Shown: positions 1 through 5,988 of the stretch, one piece after another
How the letters are laid out: the number at the start of each line of letters is the position of its first letter
Numbering within the stretch: the first letter of the stretch is position 1
NCBI GenBank assembly: GCA_030668165.1
Contig: DAOUUM010000102.1
Location: forward strand, 1-8,365
From: Candidatus Heimdallarchaeota archaeon
GTDB taxonomy: Archaea > Asgardarchaeota > Heimdallarchaeia > Heimdallarchaeales > Kariarchaeaceae
Direction of reading: 5' to 3'
Length of the DNA: 8,365 bases
Notes under the pieces: generated by a model
Databases searched by the model: none
Seen by the model: the letters and a program-made list of their open reading frames with translations, nothing else
Told to the model about the DNA's origin: nothing
Program-made: the position numbers and the translations under genes

Positions 1-438
1 ACGTAGAGCCAATGGGATAAGAAGTTGCCTGAGGGAGATAATGCCTGAAACTTCATGATTTGCCTTCTTCGTTTCCCATAGATCCTTATCAATAAGAGAT
101 ACAGAATTAAGTAATTCTGATCTGGCTCTCAAAAATCCTTGTAAATTACCTCTTACACTTTCATCATCAAGTCTGACTTTGGCCATCTGTTTTTCCTCAT
201 CAAAATCATAGAGGAAGGGTGGATCATCTGATTTGAGTACTCTTTTAACCCTCCCACAATAAACCTCGGCTACTTGTCTCATATTGATCAAAACCTCAAG
301 GGGGCACTTTTTGTCTCCCTCATGCATATACCTCTGTTCAGCTTTGGTCAGTTCCCAAAACATCCCTGAAAGTGTAACACCTGTATCAGATAGTATCTCA
401 TGGATCTCATTGATAGTCAAATCTTGTTTCTCGTCCAT
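1..438 (-). CDS. DinB-like four-helix protein (3' end beyond the window)
   Basis: An open frame starts at ATG 436-438 and runs off the left edge without a stop, giving 146 residues of N-terminal part (MDEKQDLTINEIHEILSD...). The pattern fits the DinB/YfiT-like superfamily: an early CPLEVLINMRQVAEVYCGRV helix, then a DDPPFLYDFDEEK segment, a helix with FLRARSELLNS, and DLWETKKANHEVSGIISLRQLL, which matches the W...HPE-G-hT-LRQLL signature that precedes the last, metal-binding helix. That helix lies outside the window. Family members are metal-binding helical bundles, often thiol-dependent transferases or of unknown role. The first metal-ligand histidine of the family (usually VLAHL) appears to be Asn here (VLINM), so metal binding may be altered or lost. 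No strong Shine-Dalgarno is seen. The leader is short behind a TATA-like box. The family call is by eye; the catalytic role is unknown. Confidence 0.7.
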   Translation of the reverse strand, partial: MDEKQDLTINEIHEILSDTGVTLSGMFWELTKAEQRYMHEGDKKCPLEVLINMRQVAEVYCGRVKRVLKSDDPPFLYDFDEEKQMAKVRLDDESVRGNLQGFLRARSELLNSVSLIDKDLWETKKANHEVSGIISLRQLLIPLALR

Positions 439-472
439 AGCAATCTTCTCTATTCTTGATTAATTATAATTC

Positions 473-483
473 TTTAAATATAT
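473..483 (-). promoter_or_regulatory. Candidate TATA box for the DinB-like gene
   Basis: Read on the minus strand this is ATATATTTAAA preceded by an A-run. Its centre lies about 40 bases before the ATG at 438, which would put the transcription start near 450 and leave a leader of roughly 12-15 bases. It is consistent with an archaeal promoter, but the region is AT-rich throughout and such matches arise by chance. It implies that the DinB-like gene can be transcribed separately from the membrane-protein gene that ends at 533. Confidence 0.35.
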
Positions 484-532
484 TTTTTTGTGATAATTTC
501 TAATTATCGAATGGAAGGATATGGATTTTGCA

Positions 533-1060
533 TTATTCTCCTTCTTCTGAATTTGTTCCTTCTGAAGGTTTCTTATCCAACTTATCTGAATGCTCCTTCT
601 TCACCTCTCCAGCATAAGCCATTATGGCCAGAAATCCACCAATATTGTAACCAATACCTATGCCATTTTTGAGATACACGGTCCAGGGTAGAAAAATTAG
701 AGTTATTATAAGAATGAATAATACGATTAGGTGTCTGATCAATGCATAGGGTACAATGATATGTAGATCCCATTCCTTATTGATATATTTGGGGAGAAGA
801 ATTAGAAAGCTGATCACCAGTGCTGCTATTCCTCCATAGAGCAATCCAAATCCCATATCCACTATTATTAATTGAATTAACTCGGGATCTGCTAGCTCAG
901 CATAGGATAGATAGAATAACCAGCTGTAAAGCATTAAAACTATAACTACGAGGGCAAAAGTCAGTTGTTGTAGAAATTTTAGATGATCCCAGTTTTTTCT
1001 CTCGATGTACTTATCGAATCTATTTAACCTGCTCAATGAAATTCCCCTGTTCCCTTTCAA
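533..1060 (-). CDS. Small four-span integral membrane protein, function unknown
   Basis: This encodes up to 175 residues. A basic N-terminus is followed by hydrophobic stretches near residues 32-54, 65-90, 101-127 and, weaker, 131-150. A charged hydrophilic tail follows (KKEHSDKLDKKPSEGTNSEEGE), probably cytoplasmic. The YGGIAALVISFLILLP segment and the glycine-rich last span suggest tight helix packing. I recognise no family and no catalytic motif. The start is uncertain: no ATG precedes the first span. The frame opens with TTG at 1060, four codons after a stop. A second TTG at 1034-1036 is preceded by AGGGG with seven bases between and may be the real start (167 residues). It lies upstream of the DinB-like gene on the same strand with a 94-base gap, so weak co-transcription is possible. 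That it is a gene is well supported by its length and clean membrane topology. Confidence 0.72.
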   Translation of the reverse strand: MKGNRGISLSRLNRFDKYIERKNWDHLKFLQQLTFALVVIVLMLYSWLFYLSYAELADPELIQLIIVDMGFGLLYGGIAALVISFLILLPKYINKEWDLHIIVPYALIRHLIVLFILIITLIFLPWTVYLKNGIGIGYNIGGFLAIMAYAGEVKKEHSDKLDKKPSEGTNSEEGE

Positions 1061-1969
1061 TTCGTTTGATTATTAATTTTCGCCCCTTAATAGGATATTT
1101 AGTTTACTTTTTACTCCAAGTGATCTCCATCCCACACACCAGTGAAATATTTATTTGTTTTGACCACTTTTTGTTATTAAAACAAAGTATTCAAAGTAAT
1201 ATGTCATATTAAACATTTTGATTATTGTATACATTCGTCTACAGGATATTAGGGTGAAAATCACTGATTCAAGAACTGTGGTGACCATTTACACAGGAAA
1301 TATCGGTATATTTTTCGCGATTATTAATAAGCTAATAAATTGATAATCACCTTATCCTTAAAATTGCTTAAGAATAAATCAATATCAAATATTATGAAAT
1401 ATTTTACTATGCTATACGTAATAAAAATCGGGTGCAAAAAAACCATATTTTTCCTCCAAATACATACCTTTTTCAGCGGTTTCTTCCACTGAAGAATAAT
1501 TAGTCAGAAAATTGAAACTTGAGATAATTGTTCCAATGAGGGTCGATAATCCAATAATTGGAAATTGACCGGAAAGTTGAACATCTGATTAATTGAGGTC
1601 TTTTAATTCATGGAGCTTTCTTCTCATACATTCTAAATATTGATGTGCATAGGAAATATATGTCAAGTTCTACAAATCATTAGGATCAATAGACCAAAAC
1701 TGTATTTAAGAACAAACTTACGCCCCTAATATTCGTTTGGAAACATTATATCCAATGAATCAAAATTGCGTATATCTTTGGAATCAAGACATATATAAGC
1801 AATATCACACTCTATTATGTATCTGAATCTTAGTTCCATATGAAATCATAATACATTATAATAAATGTAGAGACTTTGAAGGTAATAATTAAAAGGATTA
1901 GTAAATAATTTATTTTTTAATTTAACTAATTACCCGATTAAGTAAAATTATTGTTATAAGTTTGATATT
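1061..1969. other. Long intergenic region with no intact gene
   Basis: About 900 AT-rich bases separate two minus-strand genes. I see no RNA gene, insertion-sequence ends or CRISPR units. On the minus strand, ATTAATTTT-type A/T blocks near 1066-1080 could be the TATA element for the 533-1060 membrane protein. The middle (about 1412-1705) reads like a decayed coding sequence and is listed separately. The part nearest the thioredoxin gene (1890-1969) is very AT-rich and could hold its 3' untranslated tail. A similar GGGGCG block preceded by TATTA occurs twice on the minus strand, near 1081-1092 and 1720-1732. Confidence 0.5.
1412..1705 (-). pseudogene. Possible decayed membrane-protein gene
   Basis: One minus-strand frame reads as plausible protein through two in-frame stops (TAG at 1670-1672, TAA at 1589-1591) to a TAG at 1412-1414. 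In order the segments are IQFWSIDPNDL, then NLTYISYAHQYLECMRRKLHELKDLN, then a piece beginning SDVQLSGQFPIIGLSTLIG. The last continues with a hydrophobic stretch and an acidic section and ends KYGFFAPDFYYV. Staying in the same frame across both stops and having protein-like composition favours a relic over chance. There is no good start codon or ribosome site, and the segments match no family I recognise. Alternatives are chance open reading in AT-rich DNA, or a short real gene containing only one of the segments. Confidence 0.3.
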
Positions 1970-3274
1970 CTATTTGTTTGACTTTCTTTTTCGCAGAATT
2001 GGAATTGCAATAATTGTGAATAGGAATGGGGCCAGTGGAACCGGAGTCGTTTCAATAGTTGGAGCCACAGGGGTGGAGGCGTTTGTGTCATCCAACACAG
2101 TTGGTGTAGTCAATTCAAAATCCAAGGCTTCTGTATAGGTATTACCTGCAATATCAGTTGCAACAACCTCGTAGGTATAAGAGGTAATATCCAGACTTGG
2201 GTCGTACTCAACAACAACAGTCCATGTGGGACCAAATGCATAAGTAAATGGGTATTTGGTGGTCACTGAACCAGTATTCTCAAGTAATTCCACTATTTTG
2301 ATCTCATAGTTATCTCTGGCATCAACATTAACCTTTACAAATGATTCGTCATCGTAATCATGCCTTGGTTTGAAATTATCCATTGTGGGATCCACAGCAT
2401 CCTCAATAAATTCAATCGGATAAGACTGGGCAGTTGTTTCAACAGTGTTTTCAAAATAATCAGTCGCTTTGTACTTCAGTTCGACAGTCTCAGCATTGTA
2501 TAGTGCAGCAAGATCAAAAGCTATGGTCTCAATCCAGAGTCCCTCTTTATCATCATAATAAAGATCAATACTCTCGGTAAAGTCATCTATTGTGACCTCT
2601 GCACTTACTGCGTTAATTGACCAGTTATCGGACACATTTAGTGCGACATCAAATTTATTATTATCAATACTGAAGGTTTCATTGGACAATGGTTCAGAAA
2701 ATTCATGTATCACAGGTGCTGTCTCATCCTTAACTTCGAGTAGGTTCTTTACCTTTTCAAAATAAAAATCAAAACCGGCCCATCCAATCTCCATGAACTC
2801 TACAGTTAGCCCATCTGCTGAAATCAGATAGTAAGTTGGAATATATCCAGACCCGTAGTGTGCATTGAAGCTCTGATCAAGATCCCATGCCATGGGCCAG
2901 GTGATATCGTGTCTCATATGAAACCCTTCGAGATCTGATCGTGGTTCATTTTCATCCACAGCTATACTAAGAATCTCGAAGACACCAGATCCTCCAAAAA
3001 TATCGTATAATTGCTTCATTTCAGGCATAGCCTCATTGCATGGTGGACACCAGGCAGCCATGAGATCGAGCAAAAGTAATTTACCCGTGAAATTCTCGAG
3101 CATGAAGTATTCATTATAATTAAAGAAATTGGGTATCTTAAAATCAACTGCTGTTTCGCCCTCGAGTATATCATTTACCTCTATTTCTGTGTCTCTCTGG
3201 TTCATGGCGGCCACAGTGTTGAGACTCAGTACAAACAAGATTCCTATAGAAATTGCTACTATCTTTCTATTCAT
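1970..3274 (-). CDS. Secreted, membrane-anchored TlpA/ResA-like thioredoxin with Ig-like domains
   Basis: This is a 434-residue exported disulfide oxidoreductase. Residues 1-23 form a signal peptide (basic MNRK, then a hydrophobic core ending near VAA). Residues about 38-181 are a TlpA/AhpC-TSA-type thioredoxin domain: WCPPC with the active cysteines at 76 and 79, the AVDENE segment typical of TlpA-like proteins, and the cis-proline in YIPTYY (Pro146). Two tandem beta-rich Ig/cadherin-like modules follow (about 184-290 and 291-390), each opening with a D-x-x-x-P type boundary and containing VSDNWSI or ARDNYEI, with a closing ATDxxxNT. A Thr/Pro/Ala-rich linker (391-412) leads to a C-terminal span (414-427) and the basic tail RKRKSNK, so the protein should be held outside the membrane. 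The likely role is reducing or shuffling disulfides of surface proteins; the partner is unknown. The start ATG fits the signal peptide. No Shine-Dalgarno is visible, suggesting a short leader or leaderless mRNA. Confidence 0.9.
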   Translation of the reverse strand: MNRKIVAISIGILFVLSLNTVAAMNQRDTEIEVNDILEGETAVDFKIPNFFNYNEYFMLENFTGKLLLLDLMAAWCPPCNEAMPEMKQLYDIFGGSGVFEILSIAVDENEPRSDLEGFHMRHDITWPMAWDLDQSFNAHYGSGYIPTYYLISADGLTVEFMEIGWAGFDFYFEKVKNLLEVKDETAPVIHEFSEPLSNETFSIDNNKFDVALNVSDNWSINAVSAEVTIDDFTESIDLYYDDKEGLWIETIAFDLAALYNAETVELKYKATDYFENTVETTAQSYPIEFIEDAVDPTMDNFKPRHDYDDESFVKVNVDARDNYEIKIVELLENTGSVTTKYPFTYAFGPTWTVVVEYDPSLDITSYTYEVVATDIAGNTYTEALDFELTTPTVLDDTNASTPVAPTIETTPVPLAPFLFTIIAIPILRKRKSNK

Positions 3275-3445
3275 CTGCTAATCAATCGATAATTCGTTAG
3301 TGCGAATTAAAACATTTTCCAAACCCTGTAAAATAATATCAATTATATTGTTTTATGATTAGATGGCACCAAAGTATAGTTTTATAGTGTTAAAATTGTT
3401 AATTTGTTGTAATTTAGGATTTGATATGGGATAGAATTTGTTTTA

Positions 3446-3676
3446 TTATAAATTTCGTGCGTACATATGGGCAATCGTGGTATAGCTCTGATCAAAATTC
3501 TTCATCTTCTCCTCCTTTGCAAAGTCTAGGTTTGAATATTTAATTGTGGTATTAAAATTTGGAAAACTTAATTTATCCCTGATTCTGGTTAATAAACAAG
3601 ATAGATCACAGTGTATTTTTCTTGCTATGTTGGTGGATTTGCTGTAGTTTTGGTAGATAGTTGCTTTGGCAATCAT
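3446..3676 (-). CDS. Small hypothetical protein (76 residues)
   Basis: This is a 76-residue, basic, soluble protein (MIAKATIYQNYSKSTN... ending SYTTIAHMYARNL) with no membrane span and two cysteines in HCDLSC. I do not recognise the family. Evidence that it is real: a CGGAG ribosome-binding sequence stands about nine bases before the ATG (positions 3686-3690 on the plus strand), and its upstream region is dense with inverted repeats that look regulatory. Evidence against: it is short, AT-rich and has no recognisable domain. It is divergent from the winged-helix regulator at 3976 and lies 171 bases upstream of the thioredoxin gene on the same strand. It could be a target of that regulator. Confidence 0.45.
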   Translation of the reverse strand: MIAKATIYQNYSKSTNIARKIHCDLSCLLTRIRDKLSFPNFNTTIKYSNLDFAKEEKMKNFDQSYTTIAHMYARNL

Positions 3677-3701
3677 GGTGGTTTTCTCCGTGACAATTAT
3701 T

Positions 3702-3759
3702 GTGGACAGCTATTGACAGATTATATCGTCAGTCGAGTGCTGTCCACTGACATGTCAGT
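3702..3759. promoter_or_regulatory. Cluster of inverted repeats between divergent genes: operator or structured leader
   Basis: Two perfect dyads lie here. GTGGACAGC at 3702-3710 is matched by GCTGTCCAC at 3739-3747 (9-bp arms, 28 bases between). ACTGACATGTCAGT at 3746-3759 is a 14-bp perfect palindrome overlapping the right arm. Related TGACA/TGTCA half-sites also occur at 3691-3695 and 3714-3718, with CGTCAG at 3728-3733. The cluster sits 26-83 bases upstream of the 76-residue gene, downstream of a TATA-like block. It could be a dimeric-repressor operator array, or on the minus strand a hairpin in the mRNA leader just before the CGGAG ribosome site. Confidence 0.5.
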
Positions 3760-3780
3760 AATACACTAACCACATTTATC

Positions 3781-3793
3781 ATATATAAATATA
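3781..3793 (-). promoter_or_regulatory. Candidate TATA box for the 76-residue gene
   Basis: On the minus strand this reads TATATTTATATAT. If used, transcription would start about 25 bases further on, near 3762, just before the 3746-3759 palindrome, leaving a leader of about 85 bases containing both dyads. The block is nearly symmetric, so it could equally serve the plus strand. It is not proven by sequence alone. Confidence 0.3.
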
Positions 3794-3887
3794 TCTAATG
3801 AGAAAATATTAACATGTAAAATAATGATTAATTATTAGTCAAGAGGGAGATATAAAAATTATAGATATATTATGGTATGCATAGGTC

Positions 3888-3923
3888 TGACCATATGGAC
3901 TATACAGATAGAAAAGATGGTCA
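3888..3923. promoter_or_regulatory. Inverted repeat before the winged-helix gene (possible operator)
   Basis: TGACCAT at 3888-3894 is matched by ATGGTCA at 3917-3923 (7-bp perfect arms, 22 bases between). It lies just downstream of a purine-rich BRE-like stretch plus TATAAAAATT (3843-3860) and upstream of a second T/A block at 3948-3958. A regulator bound here could block transcription of its own gene. The arms are short, so chance is a real alternative. Confidence 0.3.
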
Positions 3924-3947
3924 AACTAGAACTGATCTTAGGATATG

Positions 3948-3958
3948 TTTTTAAATTT
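3948..3958 (+). promoter_or_regulatory. Candidate TATA box for the winged-helix gene
   Basis: TTTTTAAATTT is centred about 23 bases before the ATG at 3976, the spacing expected for a leaderless archaeal transcript. No Shine-Dalgarno precedes this ATG, which agrees. A stronger-looking alternative, GGGAGA followed by TATAAAAATT at 3845-3860, would give a leader of about 100 bases. Confidence 0.4.
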
Positions 3959-3975
3959 GAATCTACAATAGTAAT

Positions 3976-4689
3976 ATGAAAAAACAGCATAGTGATTATA
4001 TGAATACTCAAGTTAACAAGGACGAGATCAGAAAGACATTTTTTGACCACTGGCAAAATATCGAAATATTGCTGGAATTTGATGATGAACATTTTAACTC
4101 AACCCACCAAGAGGCAAGAATTGCTATTATTAACCTTTTGGCCACCGGTAAAGACGATATATATCCTGGTACCCAAGAGGTAAGAAAGAGAAGAGTACTA
4201 AGTGCAAATGAGATCAAAGAGGAAATAAATAAAGAACTCGAGCATAAAATCAAGAAATCGAACCTATACTTTCACCTGCAAAAACTAGAGGAGTTTGGTT
4301 TCATAAAAGTTGTTGATGCCCTCCCCTATGGTAAAAGAGAGATAGCATACTATGGCAGAACTGCAAGGGTATTTGTGCCGAAGGCAGGTAAAAAACAAAA
4401 GGAAAGCCCCCTGCTTGATGATAACATACCTGCATTGATCAAGACCTTTAATCCAGAAGTGATTGAAGAACATATAAAATCGACCCTCGATAAATTATCA
4501 GGTATTCACAAATATGATAATCCAGCACGGGTTGATTGGATGCGGGATAATGAAGATAATTTAAGAGCCAGTGAAATTGATTTCCGCGAGTTGCATGGAT
4601 TTCTAAGTATACTGCAAAGATACAATGATACTGTCTGTCAGGCAATAAAAGAGATATCTGAGATGCTCAATTTCAATCAGAATGAATAG
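3976..4689 (+). CDS. ArsR-like winged-helix transcriptional regulator
   Basis: This is a 237-residue soluble protein. A winged-helix DNA-binding domain covers about 43-132: an opening helix with ARIAIINLL, the ANEIKEEINKEL helix, the recognition-helix region KKSNLYFHLQKLEEFGFI (95-110), and a wing with KVVDALPYGKREIAYYGRTARVF. Lys-Ser-x-LYFHL-xKLEE-G is the classical ArsR-type pattern. The 59-75 segment between the first helices is longer than usual and charged. The C-terminal half (about 145-237) is helical and probably serves dimerisation or sensing. It contains only one cysteine (Cys221) and lacks the paired metal-binding cysteines of ArsR/SmtB metal sensors. It is divergent from the 76-residue gene across a repeat-rich 299-base region, so control of that gene and of itself is plausible. 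Its stop is only 14 bases from the converging BtpA-family gene. ATG 3976 is preferred, but ATG 4000 is possible. Confidence 0.82.
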   Translation: MKKQHSDYMNTQVNKDEIRKTFFDHWQNIEILLEFDDEHFNSTHQEARIAIINLLATGKDDIYPGTQEVRKRRVLSANEIKEEINKELEHKIKKSNLYFHLQKLEEFGFIKVVDALPYGKREIAYYGRTARVFVPKAGKKQKESPLLDDNIPALIKTFNPEVIEEHIKSTLDKLSGIHKYDNPARVDWMRDNEDNLRASEIDFRELHGFLSILQRYNDTVCQAIKEISEMLNFNQNE

Positions 4690-4711
4690 ATAAAATAATA
4701 TAATTAATTTT
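4690..4711 (+). terminator. Possible T-rich terminator between converging genes
   Basis: Only 14 bases separate the two converging stops. On the plus strand, TAATTTTT at 4703-4710 could end the regulator transcript inside the 3' end of the BtpA-family gene. On the minus strand, TTATATTATTTTAT could end the other. No stem-loop is seen, which is normal for archaeal T-rich termination. The signal is weak. Confidence 0.25.
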
Positions 4712-5480
4712 TCCAGAGATTGGACAATTTTGTTGCCTTATCTATATCTATTGGATTGGTAACCACGTTATCAATCTTGATAGATGAGCCAACAATTGCT
4801 CCACCCAGGTAAGGTTTGAATTGATAGAGGTTTTTCTCAGATAGACCACTACCTATGAATGGTCTGATACCCAATTTGTTTAACTCCACAAAATTATCAA
4901 GTATGGGTTCTTCTCCTGTGGCCCCACCTGATAGAATAAGTGCATTGGCCTGTCCCCTGTGAAGTGCATTCTCAGCGGATTCCACAAGACTGAACTGGAC
5001 CATATTTTTTGCATGTTTCACATGTATGTCTGCAAGTATTTTAACCCTGGATTTCAGATCTTTTTGACAATTGATGACGTCAAAAGCTGCCCCCTCAATA
5101 ATCCCCTGGTCAGTGAGATATGCTGATTCCCAGATATTACACCGGATAAAATCGGCACCTGTTGCAGTGGCAATGGTCATTGCCTGCACACAACCGTTTC
5201 TCAACACATTCACACCGATTGATATTGAGATGGCTTTTCTCAGTGCAGAAATGACCTGGACAAAACGAGCGAAGACAAATTCAGAAACCTTTGTCTTGGC
5301 AAATGGTACATCACTAAAATTCTCAATTAGAATTGCATCAAAGCCAGCTTCTTCGAGTTTTCTTCCCTCAACAATTGCATAATCAATGATTTCTTCTATC
5401 TTGTAATCACCATGTCTGGTAAGATTAGGTAGATGTATCATACCTATGAGTGGAGTTGAGCTAATGAAATCGTGATCCAT
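4704..5480 (-). CDS. BtpA/SgcQ-family TIM-barrel protein
   Basis: The 258 residues match the full length of the BtpA family. Family signatures appear in order: GMIHLPNL (13-20), DAILIENFSDVPF (48-60), IGVNVLRN (88-95), ATGADFIRCN (106-115), TDQGIIEG (123-130), KILADIHVKHA (147-157), LSGGATGEEP (183-192), FIGSGLSEKN (208-217), GAIVGSSIK (227-235) and NPID (242-245). These are strand-loop motifs of a (beta/alpha)8 barrel with a phosphate-binding C-terminal side. In cyanobacteria BtpA is needed for stable photosystem I. Archaeal members lie outside photosynthesis and their reaction is unknown; resemblance to nucleoside- or sugar-phosphate barrels is an inference. All expected motifs are intact, so it should be functional. 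The start ATG has no Shine-Dalgarno and an AT-rich direct repeat lies just upstream. It converges with the regulator gene and is divergent from the NifX-like operon. Confidence 0.9.
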   Translation of the reverse strand: MDHDFISSTPLIGMIHLPNLTRHGDYKIEEIIDYAIVEGRKLEEAGFDAILIENFSDVPFAKTKVSEFVFARFVQVISALRKAISISIGVNVLRNGCVQAMTIATATGADFIRCNIWESAYLTDQGIIEGAAFDVINCQKDLKSRVKILADIHVKHAKNMVQFSLVESAENALHRGQANALILSGGATGEEPILDNFVELNKLGIRPFIGSGLSEKNLYQFKPYLGGAIVGSSIKIDNVVTNPIDIDKATKLSNLWKN

Positions 5481-5505
5481 CTAATATCATTCAGATAGAG
5501 GTAAT

Positions 5506-5545
5506 ATATATCCTTAGATAATAATATGATATATCCTTAGATAAT
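5506..5545. repeat. 17-bp tandem direct repeat upstream of the BtpA-family gene
   Basis: ATATATCCTTAGATAAT occurs exactly at 5506-5522 and again at 5529-5545, a 23-base period. The copies lie about 26-65 bases before the ATG of the BtpA-family gene, where TATA and initiation sites are expected. Two identical sites about two helical turns apart suit a regulator binding the same face of DNA. A recent local duplication is the alternative. Confidence 0.6.
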
Positions 5546-5811
5546 TTAATATTAAGAGCTCAAAAAAAATTCAAGAATGATGTCTAATTAATACGATAAT
5601 CAAACAAATAGGATCGATATTCGCCTGATTAGAAAATTATAAATTGTAATACTTTTTCAAACCTCTGTATATATGATATTTGAGGGGGGATATTCAATAA
5701 TTTAAAATATGAAAATAATTGAACAAGAGCCAAAATAAAAGAGGTTAAATAATTCGGATACCCGAAAACCAGTTTCAAGATTATGAAATGTATTTCTGAG
5801 TAATTCACGTT

Positions 5812-5873
5812 TAGTTGTTAACATAATGTTAATATCTTATTCAAAGCACATAGTTGTTAGCAACAAGTTAATA
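5812..5873. promoter_or_regulatory. Duplicated 23-bp operator-like element before the NifX-like operon
   Basis: Two copies of TAGTTGTTARCAWMAWGTTAATA lie at 5812-5834 and 5851-5873, differing at five positions and offset by 39 bases. The first contains a perfect dyad TTAACAT-A-ATGTTAA (5818-5832), and the second contains TTGTT-AGC-AACAA. They are 115-177 bases before the first gene start, in the expected control region. Repeated dyads of this size usually bind a dimeric regulator; which one is unknown. Confidence 0.5.
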
Positions 5874-5975
5874 AGTAACAAACACTATCTTTTTTTCAGA
5901 AGAGCAATGTGGTATCGCTTGGAACTGTGTGAGCAGAAATTAGCAATTCCGATCGATTTCACTGATCTCCTACAA

Positions 5976-5980
5976 GGTGA
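5976..5980 (+). promoter_or_regulatory. Ribosome-binding site that sets the first NifX-like start
   Basis: GGTGA stands eight bases before ATG 5989. The in-frame GTG at 5977 is part of this site and so is unlikely to be the start. The next two genes of the operon have matching sites (GAGGTAA at 6389-6395, GGTGA at 6805-6809) and start with the equivalent residue (MRM, MKI). Confidence 0.75.
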
Positions 5981-5988
5981 GAAAAAAA

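Larger units (their letters stand above)
5481..5988. other. Divergent upstream region between the BtpA-family gene and the NifX-like operon
   Basis: About 500 bases without a convincing gene. It holds the 17-bp direct repeat near the BtpA-family gene (5506-5545), a small hairpin-capable TTCGG-ATAC-CCGAA at 5753-5766, and the duplicated 23-bp element at 5812-5873. The last 80 bases before the NifX-like operon have higher GC and could be mRNA leader or a short reading frame (5907-6014). TATA-like stretches occur at 5701-5708 and 5829-5836; I cannot say which is used. No tRNA or known riboswitch was recognised. Confidence 0.5.

Noticed and set aside
1157..1286. Minus-strand 43-residue frame starting at ATG 1286
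   Set aside because: It has low-complexity hydrophobic and aromatic content, no ribosome site and no recognisable motif, and it overlaps the plus-strand stretch.
1200..1343. Plus-strand open stretch reading YVILNILIIVYIRLQDIRVK and onward, with a possible GTG start at 1254
   Set aside because: There is no ATG, the length is under 50 residues and there is no family resemblance. It is only slightly more protein-like than expected in AT-rich DNA.
3872..3979. Plus-strand 35-residue frame (MVCIGLTIWT...) just before the winged-helix gene
   Set aside because: It lies in the presumed promoter, has no ribosome site and overlaps the regulator's start in another frame.
4008..4253. Minus-strand 81-residue open frame inside the winged-helix gene
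   Set aside because: It is antisense to a clear winged-helix coding sequence, and its serine/leucine-rich composition is typical of a shadow frame.
5071..5382. Plus-strand 103-residue open frame inside the BtpA-family gene
   Set aside because: It is antisense to a gene with every BtpA signature in place.
5753..5766. Hairpin TTCGG-ATAC-CCGAA as a terminator or riboswitch element
   Set aside because: The 5-bp stem has no T-run and no gene ends near it; it is too small to call.
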